The notes below the pieces were generated by a model. That model was not told the origin of the DNA. It ran no database searches and worked only from the letters and a program-made list of their open reading frames with translations. A program made the position numbers and the translations under genes. Of a stretch of 64,000 nucleotides of DNA, positions 1 through 11,551 are shown one piece after another. Numbering within the stretch: the stretch's first letter is position 1; every line of letters starts with the position of its first letter. Source of the DNA: Sphagnum compactum (Eukaryota > Bryophyta > Sphagnopsida > Sphagnales); assembly GCA_965153455.1 (NCBI GenBank), contig OZ234501.1:2170001-2234000 (forward strand). The letters run 5' to 3'.

Positions 1-1997
1 CAACGCTTGGTGGAGTACCACAGACTAAAAAGAGTGCTCTTTCTGTTATAAGTAAGAAGTTCTTTATTTGTAGCTTAGTCTGCTTTGAGTTAGAAGTTTA
101 TGTATGTCTATAAGAAGTCGTAGTTGAGCATTGTACAGAAATTCTTCTGAACTGAGTAATTCATCTGAGGCCAGTCCGAGAGGAGAACTCTCACAACTTA
201 GGTACTTGCAGGCATGGTTCTTTTCTAGACTGTATCATTGTTCAAATGCATTTGACTGAGAGAGTTAACTTCTTACTAAGCATTTTAACTCAAGCTATAT
301 TTTCATTGTTTACTAGTGGCCCCCCTTTGCTGTCAGCCCAAGTATGTTAGGCCTCCTGGACAGTGACCCATCCCAATATTATTCAGGTTGAAGTGGGCTT
401 AAGGTGGGCTTCACTTCAGAGTTCTTATGGAATCTTGTTAAATTAATTTTAATTTAACTTCCAGCAATGAAAATCACTCTAAATTTAGGAAGATGTGAGT
501 TGTTGGTTAAAAAATTGTGAAATGAAAATGAACAAACTGCCTTGATGAGGTCTTTCAAGTGGTAGTAAATTCAGTAACTTTTATGTTGGTGATTTGAAAA
601 TTGTGAAATGAAAATGTGCACTCCGCCTTGTTGAGGGCTTTCAAGTGGAACTAAAAGTGAAGCACAGGTCCAGGAGTTTGGAAGGGTGATTTGGAAGGGT
701 GATGGTGTGGTCACATCCAAACAAGCAACTCATTGCAGGATTTTGCCCTTTATGGCGGGTTCAAATTTCAAGGAGAAACTTCCCTGACCAGATCTAGATC
801 TCATTTAGAAAATACATGCATTTCTATGGAACATGCCCATCCAACATATGCATACATAGTACTTCAGATGTCACTCACACATTGGGTCATGTTTGAGCCA
901 ATTTTTTTGGCCCAAATCCTAATCTTGTTCTTATGAGTAACACTAACAAACATGTCTTAGTATTTAAATATTCTACTGGAACCTTTTTAATGCCCTTTAA
1001 GTTGAAGGATTGTTTGAATGATGGAACCAAAAAGATGTTTCACTATATATTACATTTTGTATGTTCGTGGTTTGGATTGCAACATAAATGCATAAAACTT
1101 TTGATATGTTCATTAGTTCTCCCCCAAATTCTGGGTCCAAGTGATGAGTGCTTCAAAGAATCAAAGTGACCACACATGTTGTTATTGAAAGATCCTCGAC
1201 TGTCTTTTGTTAGGTGTAAATTTAGGGTGTTCATAATCTTGGTTGGGTCCTTCTTTTTACCATGTGAGATAGCTTCCTCTTTGGCTTATCTGATTTAACC
1301 AAAAAACTTTTTCTCATTCAAAGGGGTTTTAATCCCCCTAAATCCCATTTACTTCAAAGATTTTCTTGTTATTGGATTGCATTTAAAAACTAATTCTTCA
1401 TGTTTCATCCTGAATTAGGACAGTAGGCCTTCATTTTCTTTATTAGAGAAAGATTAGCCATCTTCTAGATATAATTCAATTCTTTTTAAAGTCAAAGGAC
1501 GTTATTGTAATTCTCGATAAAATATAAACCTTCAAAAGACTTATATTAACCCTTTTCCAATACTTCAATGAAACTTTAAAAATATGAAACCATCCCATTT
1601 TGTTATGCATTATTGGATTCTAATGTTGTGACCCTAACTTGGGCTCATAACTAACTCTTGGGAATAAGAAAAATGTCCTTGCAACAAAATCAAGCCAAAG
1701 GTGTAACAAGGAATTTGGTTAAGTGCAAGTTTGAAACCAAGCACATGCCAAGGAAAGTGAAACAAAGGGTTCACCCCTTTGCTTCAAAAGAATCACCAAG
1801 TTATGAATACAAAACACAACAAGCGGTTGCCCCTTTTTCACCTCCTGGTTTGGCAAGTGTTTCTATTCAATGCCAGTGCATCTAGTAGCACCCTTCTCTT
1901 TTCATTACCATCTTAGATGCCAAACCATAAGCTCCTTCTCAAAACCTCATCAGTTTTGACCAAAACTAGCCCCTATAGTAACTTAGCCACACTTTGA
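1..1997. other. AT-rich spacer, no gene seen
   Basis: No open frame here resembles a known protein and codon-like composition is absent. It holds one short tandem duplication (511-662, listed separately). The rest is AT-rich single-copy-looking sequence. Confidence 0.5.
511..662. repeat. 86-bp direct tandem duplication
   Basis: Two diverged copies begin at about 511 and 597. Both open with AAAATTGTGAAATGAAAATG and then share CCTTG-TGAGG-CTTTCAAGTGG. The offset is 86 bp. No coding role is visible. Confidence 0.75.
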
Positions 1998-2212
1998 TTC
2001 ATCAGCCAGAGTGAACCAGCACACCATGCAAGAAGGACAACTTGTGAACTCTTAACGCCTTTTCATTATATTCCTGTCCATAGCCATGGTGGTTGGCTAT
2101 ATACTAACTATCAACATGCATCTACCTACTACCTTCTTTTTTTTTCTACCTACTACCTATCTAGTAGCCAACGATTGTCTTACCTACTTATCCGCTACTT
2201 AGGTAGTTTCAA
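1998..2212 (+). repeat. Dispersed repeat R1, copy 1
   Basis: The copy shares AGAGTGAAC, CACACCATGCAAG and CCATGGTGGTTGGCTATATA, in the same order, with 31066-31210. Part of it also matches the reverse complement of 18665-18770. The core around CCATGG is palindromic, and the end is rich in CTACCTAC. The family is unidentified and could be the end of a larger transposon. Confidence 0.6.
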
Positions 2213-2350
2213 AGTAAGGGAAGGGGGAAGTAGGAGGGTTTTACATGATAGGTTACCAAGGTTCCAAGACAGAGGTGGTTCATCCAATAACTAAGACATA
2301 AGAGGTTTCCATGGATGGTTCCCTGGTGGGTGTTGGGTCACATAGTCCTT
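2213..2350 (+). repeat. Dispersed repeat R2, copy 1
   Basis: A segment containing GTAGGAGGGTTTTACATGAT, GGTTAC and, further on, AAGAG and CCTGGTGGG aligns in order with 33590-33712. It lies directly beside R1 copy 1. In the second locus R1-like and R2-like segments lie about 2.4 kb apart, so they may be pieces of one long element. Confidence 0.55.
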
Positions 2351-3521
2351 ATTCATCAACTACCTAAAAAGTGACATGCTTTGAGCTATTTTCTACACAA
2401 GGTGGGGTACCTCCCACTCATTGACAATGGACCCCTTGCACTGTGGACTTTGGCAGGCATTCAATATACATGCATTATTATGACATGCATGTAAAACTAA
2501 CCCCTATTGGCTCTCTCTCTCTTCCCCAGCCCACCTCCCCTTCAACTGGCGTTCATCCATCCTCTGCTTTCATCCCTGGTTTCCATCAATATGGTTGCCT
2601 GCGAATGGAAGCCACCTAGAACACTGTGAAACAAGGCAGATTAGCAGCAGGGCAAGATAGCCAACGTCCCTTATGGGAAAGTGATAGACATGAACAGTAA
2701 ACGAGTTAGGACACTAAATTGTCACCTAACACACTCACACTGGTTGGCATTGGGATTTCAAATGTAGAGGACCTTAATCCTGTATTATGACATTTCATTT
2801 GTGATCATATCCTATCCATGATCAAAGTGTGATGTGAACATATTCGATGGCAAGCACGAGACAGCCTTCTACAATCTTGCTCCAACAACCCATCCCCATG
2901 ATCATGGGCATCATTTAGCCACACTGCGTGATGCCCATCTCCAGACAAAACATGTATCTGCCAAAACCATAGAACTTCCCTAGCCCATGTTTGGTTGTTA
3001 CCCTATGCCCTGTTTGGATGTGTTGGCCAGCTTGTCCAAGGCACCAAACACCTTGAAAAATTACCCAACATTAATGACCTCCAGCCTGTGTAAAGTATAG
3101 GGTCACTGGGCAAATAGGTGTGGGTTCAAATCGCTATTAGATCATCTTGCTTACTATAGCCCACCCAACCAAAGTATGGGTCAGTGGGTCAATTGTTCAT
3201 CTGTGTGGGTACTTGGGGTACAGAACCATGGAGAGATTTGAACAATTTGTAATTTCTTTGAATTAGCCCTGGTGGAGTTGATAAGTCAGTGAGAAACAGA
3301 GAGACCTTGCAATGTTGTGGTAACTGCCTATTTGATGCCATGTAGGGTGAATATCGACTCAGTCATTTCTCCTTGGCAAACTAACCACATCTCAAAACCA
3401 TACAAAACTTTATTTATAAGCACACCATAGATTTGAAAAATGTACAAAGCTATCGGGAAGGAAAAAGGAGAATTTAAAGGACGTCAAGTCAATGCAAGCT
3501 AGATGTCACAATCTCTCCATC
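2351..3521. other. Spacer, nothing recognised
   Basis: Moderately AT-rich sequence with short pyrimidine tracts near 2510-2540. No supported coding, RNA or repeat feature was found. It could include the 3' tail of the minus-strand retroelement fragment that ends at 3522, but no tail or target duplication is evident. Confidence 0.4.
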
Positions 3522-4700
3522 TCACCAACCAACTGCCTGTAATAGATCAGCCATGGCGATGGGGGTTGTGTCTTGAAGGGGTGGAAGTTGGGAAGTAGTC
3601 AAGCTTATTGTTATCGCCTGATTTAAGATGAAGGATGCTTGCATCCTTTGTAACACAATTGAAATCTTTTGATGAAAAAAAGTAATCAAGATAGAAAAGG
3701 AGGGCCTTTTAGTCCTTAGAAACTCCAAATGGCATTAGCACAAATGTATAAGAACACATCAACTTGTTGGTGGAGACATCCAAATACCTCAATTGCCAAA
3801 GGGAGGAATTGATTAGTGGGGTGTCGGTCATGGTAGCTCTTTCTTTGGCTTGAGTTACATTAGAGGCAGCAAATCTTTGAGTTGTGCAAGATCGGGGAAG
3901 TATATTTGCATGCATTGGGTTGGCAATGACAACATTAGTTAGGGTGCAAACGTCATCTTTGATGAGCACAACATTGATTTGTCGATGGGAAAAGTTGAGC
4001 GTGGCTAAAGGATGCACATGTAATTGTTTTCATCCCACGTGAAAGCTTGCATTTTGCACAATGGAAGCAAAAATATTTTGAATTGCATCATGTGTTCCCG
4101 TGTGTTCATTGCCATGGGTGCAACATAAGAGGTCGATACCCATAGGGTCGATGGGGGTGTGTGCACATGCATCAAGGGAGGCCTATAATTGAAGGATGTG
4201 GTAGTTCGAATTATGTCCGGAGCGATGTGGAGAAAATTGGGCAAAATATTAGAAGGTTAGGAAGGTTGGTCGAGCCACAAGCGAAATGCTTACCCCAGGG
4301 CCGAAACATGATAAAATTCAGCATGATGGGCCTCAAGTATTGTGTCAAAGAACATGCTAGAAAAGGTATGATGGTGCAGATGTTCCAAAATGGAATCCTG
4401 AAGTTGAACCATTTGATGTTTGATGAGTTGTTCAAAAGGAGGAAAACATGTGCATGTTGGGGGCGTTAAAAGATCACATGTCTCCTTAAGGTGTTGCTAG
4501 AAAGGGAAGGTTTTGTTGAATCATGCTAAGGTTTTAAGAAGGAAGGGATGTTGATCAACCATAAACCTAGCAAGTATGATTGAAGTTACAAGGGCCCAAC
4601 TTACTACCTAAATAGGCTGCTTGGACGATGGTGGTTGTTGGTATGAACTTAATGCCATTGAGAGTTATTGGGAGAGAAATTTGTTTACAAATTAGAGGTC
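3522..4700 (-). pseudogene. C-terminal relic of a plant retroelement reverse-transcriptase protein
   Basis: Read on the minus strand, 4150-3840 gives a segment with THGNEHTGTHDA, then NFSHRQINVVLIKDDV, then LPRSCTTQRFAASN and TQAKER. A 1-bp loss near 3843 shifts the frame. From there to 3522 the reading is NQFLPLAIEVFGCL, CANAIWSF, ILITFFHQKISIVLQRMQAS and SQLPPLQDTTPIAMADLLQ, ending in TGA at 3522-3524. From memory, this block order is typical of the C-terminal end of a widespread plant non-LTR-type reverse transcriptase protein, the same family as the fragment at 17734-18520. A premature TGA interrupts the segment after FHVG. Weaker matching text continues upstream to about 4700, including AYLGS and LVTSII-like residues. 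The polymerase domain itself is absent, so this is a truncated, dead copy. The family assignment rests on recalled motifs, not a search. Confidence 0.65.
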
Positions 4701-6335
4701 TTTTTAAGCTATCAAAAAACCTTGGACCCAGGAGACGTCTAAACATTTGAAAGAAGGAAGAGTCAAAGGAAACAAGGGAGTTTATGAAGGTGAAAGACGG
4801 AGGTGTACATCATAATAAATACGATGGTCGTTGCAAGAAACAATGGGTTAAAATTCCAAAGACTATTTGAACATCACCCATTCTAAAAAAAACCTTGACA
4901 TGCCGAACATTTTTTAGTTAACAAGACATTTTTTTATAAAGGATGATGTGAATGATGAAGTGCCCAATGGAACCCCCAAGACTTTAATTTTTTTGATGGG
5001 GTGTTAAATTGGGATGAGGTGACGAAGTTAAGTGGCAAATTAGAGGGGGGACCATGCTACACATTTATGAGGTTGAACATCTCCATTTGCACTAGAAATC
5101 TTGATGAGGTACATTAATCAAATTCAGTGAATTCATTAGAAGACTATTATGACCAGTGTTGCCAATTGTCAAGTTTGAATTTTTAATTTTCATAAAAATG
5201 AAATTGTTTTGGATTTATTTATTTTTGAGATTTTAGAAAATCAAAATCCATTAGTTCGAGGTTTAGGTCAATGTCAATTTCTTTTATTTATGGTTCTTAA
5301 TTTTAATGGTTTTTATTTTGATAAGACTTATCCATTGAGGCTTTAATTATATTCTAGGTTTTAGGGTGTAAGGATGGCTTGGTCAATGGAATTTTGTGAA
5401 AGAATGTAAAGAATATTAAAGGATATTAAAAATATATTCAATTTTAAACATGGAGTTTTTAAATCAATTATTCAACAAACATGTGTTGAATTTGCCTTTG
5501 TATTACAATATAAGAATTTAATCAAAACGTATGATATTAAAATGAAGTTTCAAAACAATTTATTGAGGGGCACCTTGTCCTTGAGCACCATTCAACTTAA
5601 CATTCATTATATGTTTTTTGTGTTGGCCACTTGGAAGGTGGACATAATTCAATAATGCAAGGTAGTAGGAAAGCTATTTAATGCAAATTGTTTACAACAT
5701 TGCAATTCTAGATAGAACATAAGACCTATCACCTACACCAAAGAATAGGAATTGACCAAGTGGGCTATAAGAATCATTCAAATCATGTTTACACCATCAA
5801 ATTTGATCATCCCCCCAAGAATCATCAAACCAATTTCTTGTGATGGTTCTTGAATTCCTAACTATTGGTTTGAGTTATAAGAACCAAAACTAGAATTTGT
5901 CATGGAGTTAGAATTGGGCAACATTGGTTGTGATTGTGAAAAAATGCACAACTTTTAGAGCCCAAGACAAGCTTTAGGAAAGTTTAATAAACATAGTTAA
6001 ATCATATTTTTTGATTGCTCCATGTTTATAATTGGCTAGATATTTTGATTGGTCCAAGTGGGTTGTTATTAATAGTCTCCCACCTATTCGTAGTCTTAAT
6101 TTAGTTTTATGGGTGTGGTTGGAAAAAAATAAGTAATTTTAAAACTTGAATGTGAAAAATATTTTTCTAAGGACACATATTGAGCATCACTAGAGATGCT
6201 TTAAGCATTTTCACTTTCTCAAAGATTTTAAAGAAATAATAAAGGGGAAGGAGGTAGTGGCTGCATCAATAATTAATCAAAGTCAAAAAAGAAAATGGTG
6301 GGAGAAAATAACAATTGATGGTGTTATCACCCTTG
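4701..6335. other. AT-rich spacer, nothing recognised
   Basis: Long A/T-rich stretch with repeated AATTTT-type words around 5200-5350 and no supported gene, RNA or clear repeat. Confidence 0.45.
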
Positions 6336-6723
6336 TATCACAAACTTCATAGGCCATGATTTCGGAATGGTAGTTGTGTGAATTATTTTTTTTCATAAGT
6401 TCATACTATCTAGACATGAATGTCATGATCATGCCTTTAAATTAAATATGAAACACATGTAAGCAGGATGCAAGATTTTCATTATTGGATGAAATCTTGC
6501 ATCTTATTTATATGTGCTTCATACATGTTTTAGACAATGAAAATTTTGCATCATATTTATACATGCTTCATTCATGTTTTAGACAATGAAAATTTTGCAT
6601 CATATTTATATGTGTTTCATACATGTCTTAAACACTGACATTCATGTTTAAACAATATGAACTTATGAATTTTTTTGCATGATTACTATTACTAAATCAA
6701 TGTGATTTCAGAAATTTGTGATG
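6336..6723. mobile_element. Foldback element with long inverted arms
   Basis: The two halves are imperfect inverted copies. TTCATAAGTTCATACTATCT near 6397 pairs with AATATGAACTTATGAA near 6655. ATGAATGTCA pairs with TGACATTCAT. The outer ends (ATCACAAACTTC at 6337 and GAAATTTGTGAT ending at 6722) also pair. The centre holds three partial copies of GCATCATATTTATAYRTG followed by TTCATACATGTTTTAGACAATGAAA. The structure fits a foldback or MITE-like non-autonomous transposon. No coding sequence is inside and no certain target duplication is visible. A half-copy lies at 13113-13251. Confidence 0.6.
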
Positions 6724-7523
6724 CCCATTTGAAAGAAAGTTCAATAGACTTTTTAAAGGTAACCCATGATGTATGTATATATTACAGTGTATGTAAAATT
6801 TCATAACGTCTAAACTAGTGTCAACTAGTTTAATTTCGCTTAGTAGGGTAATTTGATCAAAGTTACGTTTCTTGTCAAACTGACGTTGAAATCACACTAG
6901 TGGAGTAGAGGTTGACAAAGACCCAATTTTGAATTGGATTGACTATGCTAACTTCTAAGAAAGTTGAAAAGAACTTGCCTAATAAGGGCCATGGGGAATT
7001 TCAAGGTTTTAGTTTTAGTTTTGGTTTAGGTTGCGTAAATTTTGTGAAATGTTGTGTTGTTATTATAGGCACAACTTCATCACATTTCACGTGTCATTTT
7101 CATTTGTGCCACAATAACAAAAAGATTCAAAAGCTTCACATGATGAGGCATGTGGCTACCCCATTGGTTTCTTGTCTTTTGTCTTATTTCTTCTTCATTG
7201 ATGTTTGTTTGCCATCACCTTTCAAAAGTCTTCATCTTTTCCCATCAACCTTTGTGTTTAAATTTTTCTTATCTTTTGTTCTCCCTACATGAGTTTTTTT
7301 GTTGTTTCTTCACATAATTATTGTTTTTGCACAGTAAGGAAATGTGAGGAACAAAAGGAAAAGGTTGCATGGATGTTGTTGGAAATGCTACATTAGTGCT
7401 TATTGTGGCACTAAAGTAGGTGTTTGCAAGCTCCAAGACTCGTATAATTTCATTTCAAAGTTTGGAATATCTTACAATTTTTGACATATCTTTTTTTTAT
7501 AGTGTTAACGTTTTTTGACTTGT
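6724..7523. other. Spacer with one short inverted repeat
   Basis: No gene is supported. A hairpin-forming inverted repeat pairs 7057-7074 (TTGTTATTATAGGCACAA) with 7104-7120 (TTGTGCCACAATAACAA) around a 29-bp loop. An open frame of 117 codons (6939-7292) has low-complexity hydrophobic content and no recognisable domain. Confidence 0.45.
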
Positions 7524-7540
7524 GGCTCAACACAGAGTTG

Positions 7541-7890
7541 TTGCAAGGGCAAATGAGGTTGCGTGCCAAGGTCGTCGTTGCCACGCGGCAACGGCCTGCG
7601 ACCGTGCGAACCTCCACTTCGACGACGGGCGCGCGCCTTGGTGCGGTGCTGCTCAAATTCGCAACGAACGAGGATCGCCAGGTCGCGTTGCGAGGGCACA
7701 AAAGCTTGGCGAGGACCAAGCTAGGCCTAGACGTGGACCTCATGCCCGCGCAGCAAGCGCTCAAGTCAGAGCTGTGGCCGCTGTTCAAGGAGGCCAAGGC
7801 GACAGGTAAGCACACCTTCTAGCGTGCAGCTGAGCTCTTCATCAACAGCACTCGGATTTGCCCACCCTCCTCTATCTAGGGGCACGGGAC
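7541..7890 (+). pseudogene. LINE N-terminal segment, RNA-binding-like
   Basis: The translated stretch reads VLLKFATNEDRQVALRGHKS, then LARTKLGLDVDL, then AQQALKSELWPLFKEAK. This layout (a strand like VLVKF, a charged helix, then basic residues and 'gl-dL-paQ') resembles the RRM plus C-terminal-domain modules that precede the endonuclease in many LINE proteins. The frame stops at TAG 7820-7822 and continues beyond it as RAAELFINSTRICPP. The stop sits where a tryptophan would give F-W-RAAELF, which fits TGG to TAG. The reading then shifts by one near 7885 to join the endonuclease frame. Whether this was a separate ORF1 or the N-terminus of ORF2 cannot be decided. No start codon is assigned. Confidence 0.6.
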
Positions 7891-7899
7891 CAGAGAGAC

Positions 7900-8865
7900 C
7901 TATGCATGGTATTATGAAACATGCACGGGGGTGGTGTAAATAAACTAGAAATGAAGGTGCAAATATTAGAACTATTTCAAGATGCTAACCTTGTTTTATT
8001 AACCGAAACCTGACACTTCCCAGGCCAACATTTGCCACACATTGAAGGGTTTGACTCACTTGCGGTAGCGCGCACTATGCAACCGAGAAGAACAAAAGCG
8101 ATAAAACATAACGGGGGGGGGGGGTTGCTGCTTATTTTCGCAGCCACCTCAGCCCAAACCTATCACAGTGGAAGGAAGGAAGCCACGATTCTTATCTATG
8201 GCTACAGGTCAACAGGGGTGCTGCCCCTGACTTGTTTGTCTATGTATGCTGCCCCTATTGGTTCCAAACATGAGAGCGAATCCTTGTTCCAAAACCTTGC
8301 AGTAGATATTGCTAAAGTTCAAACTCTAGAGGGCATAGTACTATTGGGAGGGGATTTTAATGCACGTACTGCAGCATTACCAGATTCCATTAACACTAGC
8401 GACCGTTGTGAACAGTTACAGGCTCCTGAGCTCGTTGAGACTCAGTAACCAAGCGTTGTGGCTAAACGACAGAACTTCGACGCCAGTGTTGGCGGTTGGG
8501 GCCGTGAGCTCCTGGACCTATGTTGTGACGCTAGGTTGCTCATCCTTAATGGCCGGACACTTGGTGACGAATCAGGGGAGTTCACTTGTTTGGCAAATGG
8601 GGGGCGTAGCACTGTTGATTATATTGTTGGCTTACCTGCAATTTGGCAAGTTGTTACACACCTCGAGGTGATAACAGACAACACCCGCTACTGCGCGATG
8701 GGGGGAGACGTTGACCATAGGCCGTTACGCCTACAATTGAACATCGATTGTAGTTTTGTTGAGCCACAACATACAATTGTAACAAAAAAATTCTTACCTA
8801 GGTTCAAATATGATAAATCAAAAGCTAAAGAGTATTAGCTTGCCCTAACAGCGAGTATTGGAAAC
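7900..8865 (+). pseudogene. LINE apurinic-type endonuclease domain, broken
   Basis: Frame 1 reads NMHGGGVNKLEMKVQILELF, then ANLVLLTET, then (8032 on) the body of an APE-like endonuclease that nicks target DNA to prime reverse transcription. Recognisable motifs are LLTET (the metal-binding E of the QET-type motif, near 8005), GGDFNART (8350-8373), FTCLANGGRSTVDYIVG (about 8581-8630) and DHRPL (8713-8727). In DHRPL the usual SDH is VDH, so the serine before the catalytic histidine pair appears replaced. Stops interrupt at 7915-7917 (TGA), 8011-8013 (TGA), 8446-8448 (TAA) and 8836-8838 (TAG). The two TGA codons stand where tryptophan is expected (VL-W-NMHG, TET-W-HFPG). The domain leads in the same frame into the reverse-transcriptase part. 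Confidence 0.75.
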
Positions 8866-11534
8866 TTGTTGGTTGCTAACTCAATTGGGCATCTGGGGGC
8901 AGATGGGTTAGCTGACCTACTGCAACAGTGTGTGGGTGCTGCAGTAGAGTCTACTTTTGGTAGCAAGCCTTCGGGAGGAAATTGCAGAGAGAAACACTGC
9001 CATAAACCTTGGTTTGACGCTGACTGCCGTATAGTGAAGCGTGAGCTGAGGCTTTGGCTGAAAGCCAACCCTGATTCGCACACTACTAAACATCAGGAAA
9101 ATAAACTTAAAAATTTATTTAAAAAGAAAAGAATTTTCTGGGAAACTACAAGAGCTCAACATATGTGTACGCTTGTTAAGGTGGATGCACTCTCGTTCTG
9201 GAAAAAGTACCGGCCAAGGGCACCCGTTGAGGACAAAATCAGTGCAACTACGCTTTTGGAAGGCTTCCGCGGGCTAGTTGGCCAATCTCCATCACCCATA
9301 CGGTTGCGAATTGATCATTCGGCCCAGGTGACGAAACCTCCACCTAGCCACACCCTGAACGTAGATATCACACTTGTTGAGCTGCTTCAGGCGCTGAAAA
9401 AACTACAAAGGAATAAGGCTGCTGGTTTGGATGGTATGAAAGCTGAGTTCATTTTGGATGTGGGAGAGCTGCTACACATGCCACTATTGACAACATTCAA
9501 CTGCTTTCTGGCAAAAGGCTTTCCAGAAGCCCTTTCCACTAGGGTGGTCCACGCGCTTTTTAAAAGGGCGATGCCTCCGAATTTGATAACTATAGGGGGA
9601 TAACTGTTGGGCCTATCCTAGCAAAGCTGTTCGTTATGATCCTTGATAAAAGGCTGAGCAAGTGGGCTGAACAACATGGGCTGCGTGCCAAGGGTCAAGC
9701 TCGGTTTCGCAAAGATTACCGCACTACTGACCAACTCTTCATACTTCGAACTCTGATAGAACAGAGGAAGGCCAAAAATAAGCCATTCTATTATTGCTTT
9801 ATGGATTTCAAAAAGGCCTTCGATATTGTGCTGCGTGAAGTGCTATGGGAGGTGTTGGCTGGCCTTGGGGTGGAGGGTTGCTTCTTGCGATGCCTGCAGG
9901 CGATGTATGCCAAGGATACCGTACGCATCAACCACCCAAGCGAGGGTGTCACCTCTAGCTTCAGGTGCCAGCAAGGTGTGAAGTAAGGTTGCCCTCTTAG
10001 CCCCCTACTGTTTGGGCTATATTTGGATGTCCTAGAGGGGCGCTTGGACGATAAAGAATGTGATGCACCGGCCCTAGCAGATGTGCACGTATGGTTGTTG
10101 CTTTTTGCAGATGACCTTGCTCTAACGTCGGAGTCAAAGGTGGGACTGCAGCAACAGTTAGACGTGCTCCAGCAGTTCTGTGCTGAACGTGGACTTACAG
10201 TGAATGTGAAAAAAACAAAAGTCATGGTGTTCAACTTTGCTGACCCATGCCAAAAGTTTGTGTTTGAAGGTGACGCTATTGAACGTGTATAGACCTTCAA
10301 ATACCTGGGGATCTTGCTCGAGACCACCCCAAACCTGGACAGTGCAGTGGAACATTTAACAGTTGCCAATAGGCGCTCGCTGTTCGCACTAGACCGCCGT
10401 TGTGCGGAGCTACGTATTATGGACGTCCAGTTATGTTGTGAGGTTTGGGTGGACTCCAAGAAAATAGAGGCTATTGAAATAGTGTACCGAAGGTTCCTCA
10501 AGTCCTTGCTCGGGGTGCGAAAAACAACTAGCACGTCCATCGTGCTAACATAATTTGGCAAATTCCCCTTTGAATACTTTGTATGGAGACAAATGCTATT
10601 GTACTATAACCGTGTGAGCACGGTCACTAAAGACTGCATTTTGGGAAAGGCATGGGAAGCCTAGCTCGCTATGCTTGCGGTGGGAAAGAAATGTTGGGCT
10701 AGATCCGTGAAAAAATGGATACTCAAGAATCAACCCCAGGAGGTGGCAAGTTTTCTGCCTCCGGTTCAACCGTCATTGGAAATGGCGCTTAAGCTTGCAA
10801 CGACCCGTGCGTTCCAAGCGAGGATTGCTCAACCATCGCTGGGAACAGCTCCTAGGACACCGCACATACATCCGACTTGTCTAGCAGGGGTGAGAGGTTG
10901 GGCAAAGAGCCAAGTATTTTGGTGCAACGCGCACAACGTACGAGTGGGAGTTCAGATGGTTAAGCTGGCCATGCCACAACTAGTGCAGCTAGTTGTTGCT
11001 AGATCTACGATAGGAGGCCTGATCAACCAGGAGGCTGGGGCCCCACCCCCTCCAGGTTTTCCCCACACAATATTGAGTGTAAAAAAGGTGAAGGATAATA
11101 TGTGGCTGGCTTACATTAAAAAGCTTTTTACCAACTGCGAAATCGAGACCAGCGTGCAGATAAGATATTTGCGCTTCAAGGGTATGTCGTACGAAAGCGA
11201 AAGCTACTTGTGTGACATCAGCTGTGTTCAGCTACGGAAAGCTCTGGCCCGGTTTTGGTGTGGCAACACGCAATTTGAGGTAGTGCTAGGTGCGTGGAAG
11301 GGCGTGCCATATGCAAAGAGGCTTTGTCGAAGCTGCGATTTGGGGAAGGTTGAGGATGAAAAGCACTTGCTTTTTGTTTGTCCAAATACACAGAAAGTTA
11401 GGGAACGCTTTTGTTCGGCCTTGCCCTTCACCCACATTAGCACTCTTGCTGAGCTCATGCAGACTACGAACACGGTCGCCCTGGCCAAGTTTGTAGCATG
11501 CTGCCAGTACCAGAGGACAATCTGTCCTCCATGA
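8866..11534 (+). pseudogene. LINE reverse transcriptase and C-terminal CCHC-like segment, broken
   Basis: This part copies element RNA into DNA at the nicked site. From 8866 the linker reaches NKAAGLDG (about 9411-9434). A 1-bp loss near 9560 moves the frame from 1 to 3. RT motifs then follow in order: QARFRKDYRTTDQLF, YYCFMDFKKAFD (about 9790-9825, first catalytic D), QGVK-stop-GCPLSPLLFG (9970-10017), LLFADDLAL (about 10098-10125, catalytic DD), GLTVNVKKTKVMVF and FKYLGILL (about 10297). Stops lie at 9984-9986, 10290-10292, 10551-10553 and 10662-10664. The first falls exactly where QGCPLSP needs Q, so it is CAA to TAA. The C-terminus has CRSC at about 11325 and H-x4-C at about 11363, then ends at TGA 11532-11534. 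The region after motif 7 (about 10420-10445) seems to lack about 15 residues usually seen before EVW. The copy is inactive. Confidence 0.85.
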
Positions 11535-11551
11535 TCTACCTTTCGTCTAAT

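Noticed and set aside
6939-7292. 117-codon plus-strand frame
   Set aside because: Phe/Ser-rich low-complexity translation of T-rich DNA without a domain. It overlaps a hairpin repeat.
8113-8124. Run of 12 G as a possible quadruplex or assembly fault
   Set aside because: A single run cannot form the usual four-tract structure, and the endonuclease frame reads through it as glycines. It may be a length-variable homopolymer.
9791-10561. 256-codon minus-strand open frame
   Set aside because: It lies antisense to the LINE reverse transcriptase, whose motifs on + explain the region. The minus frame has no domain.
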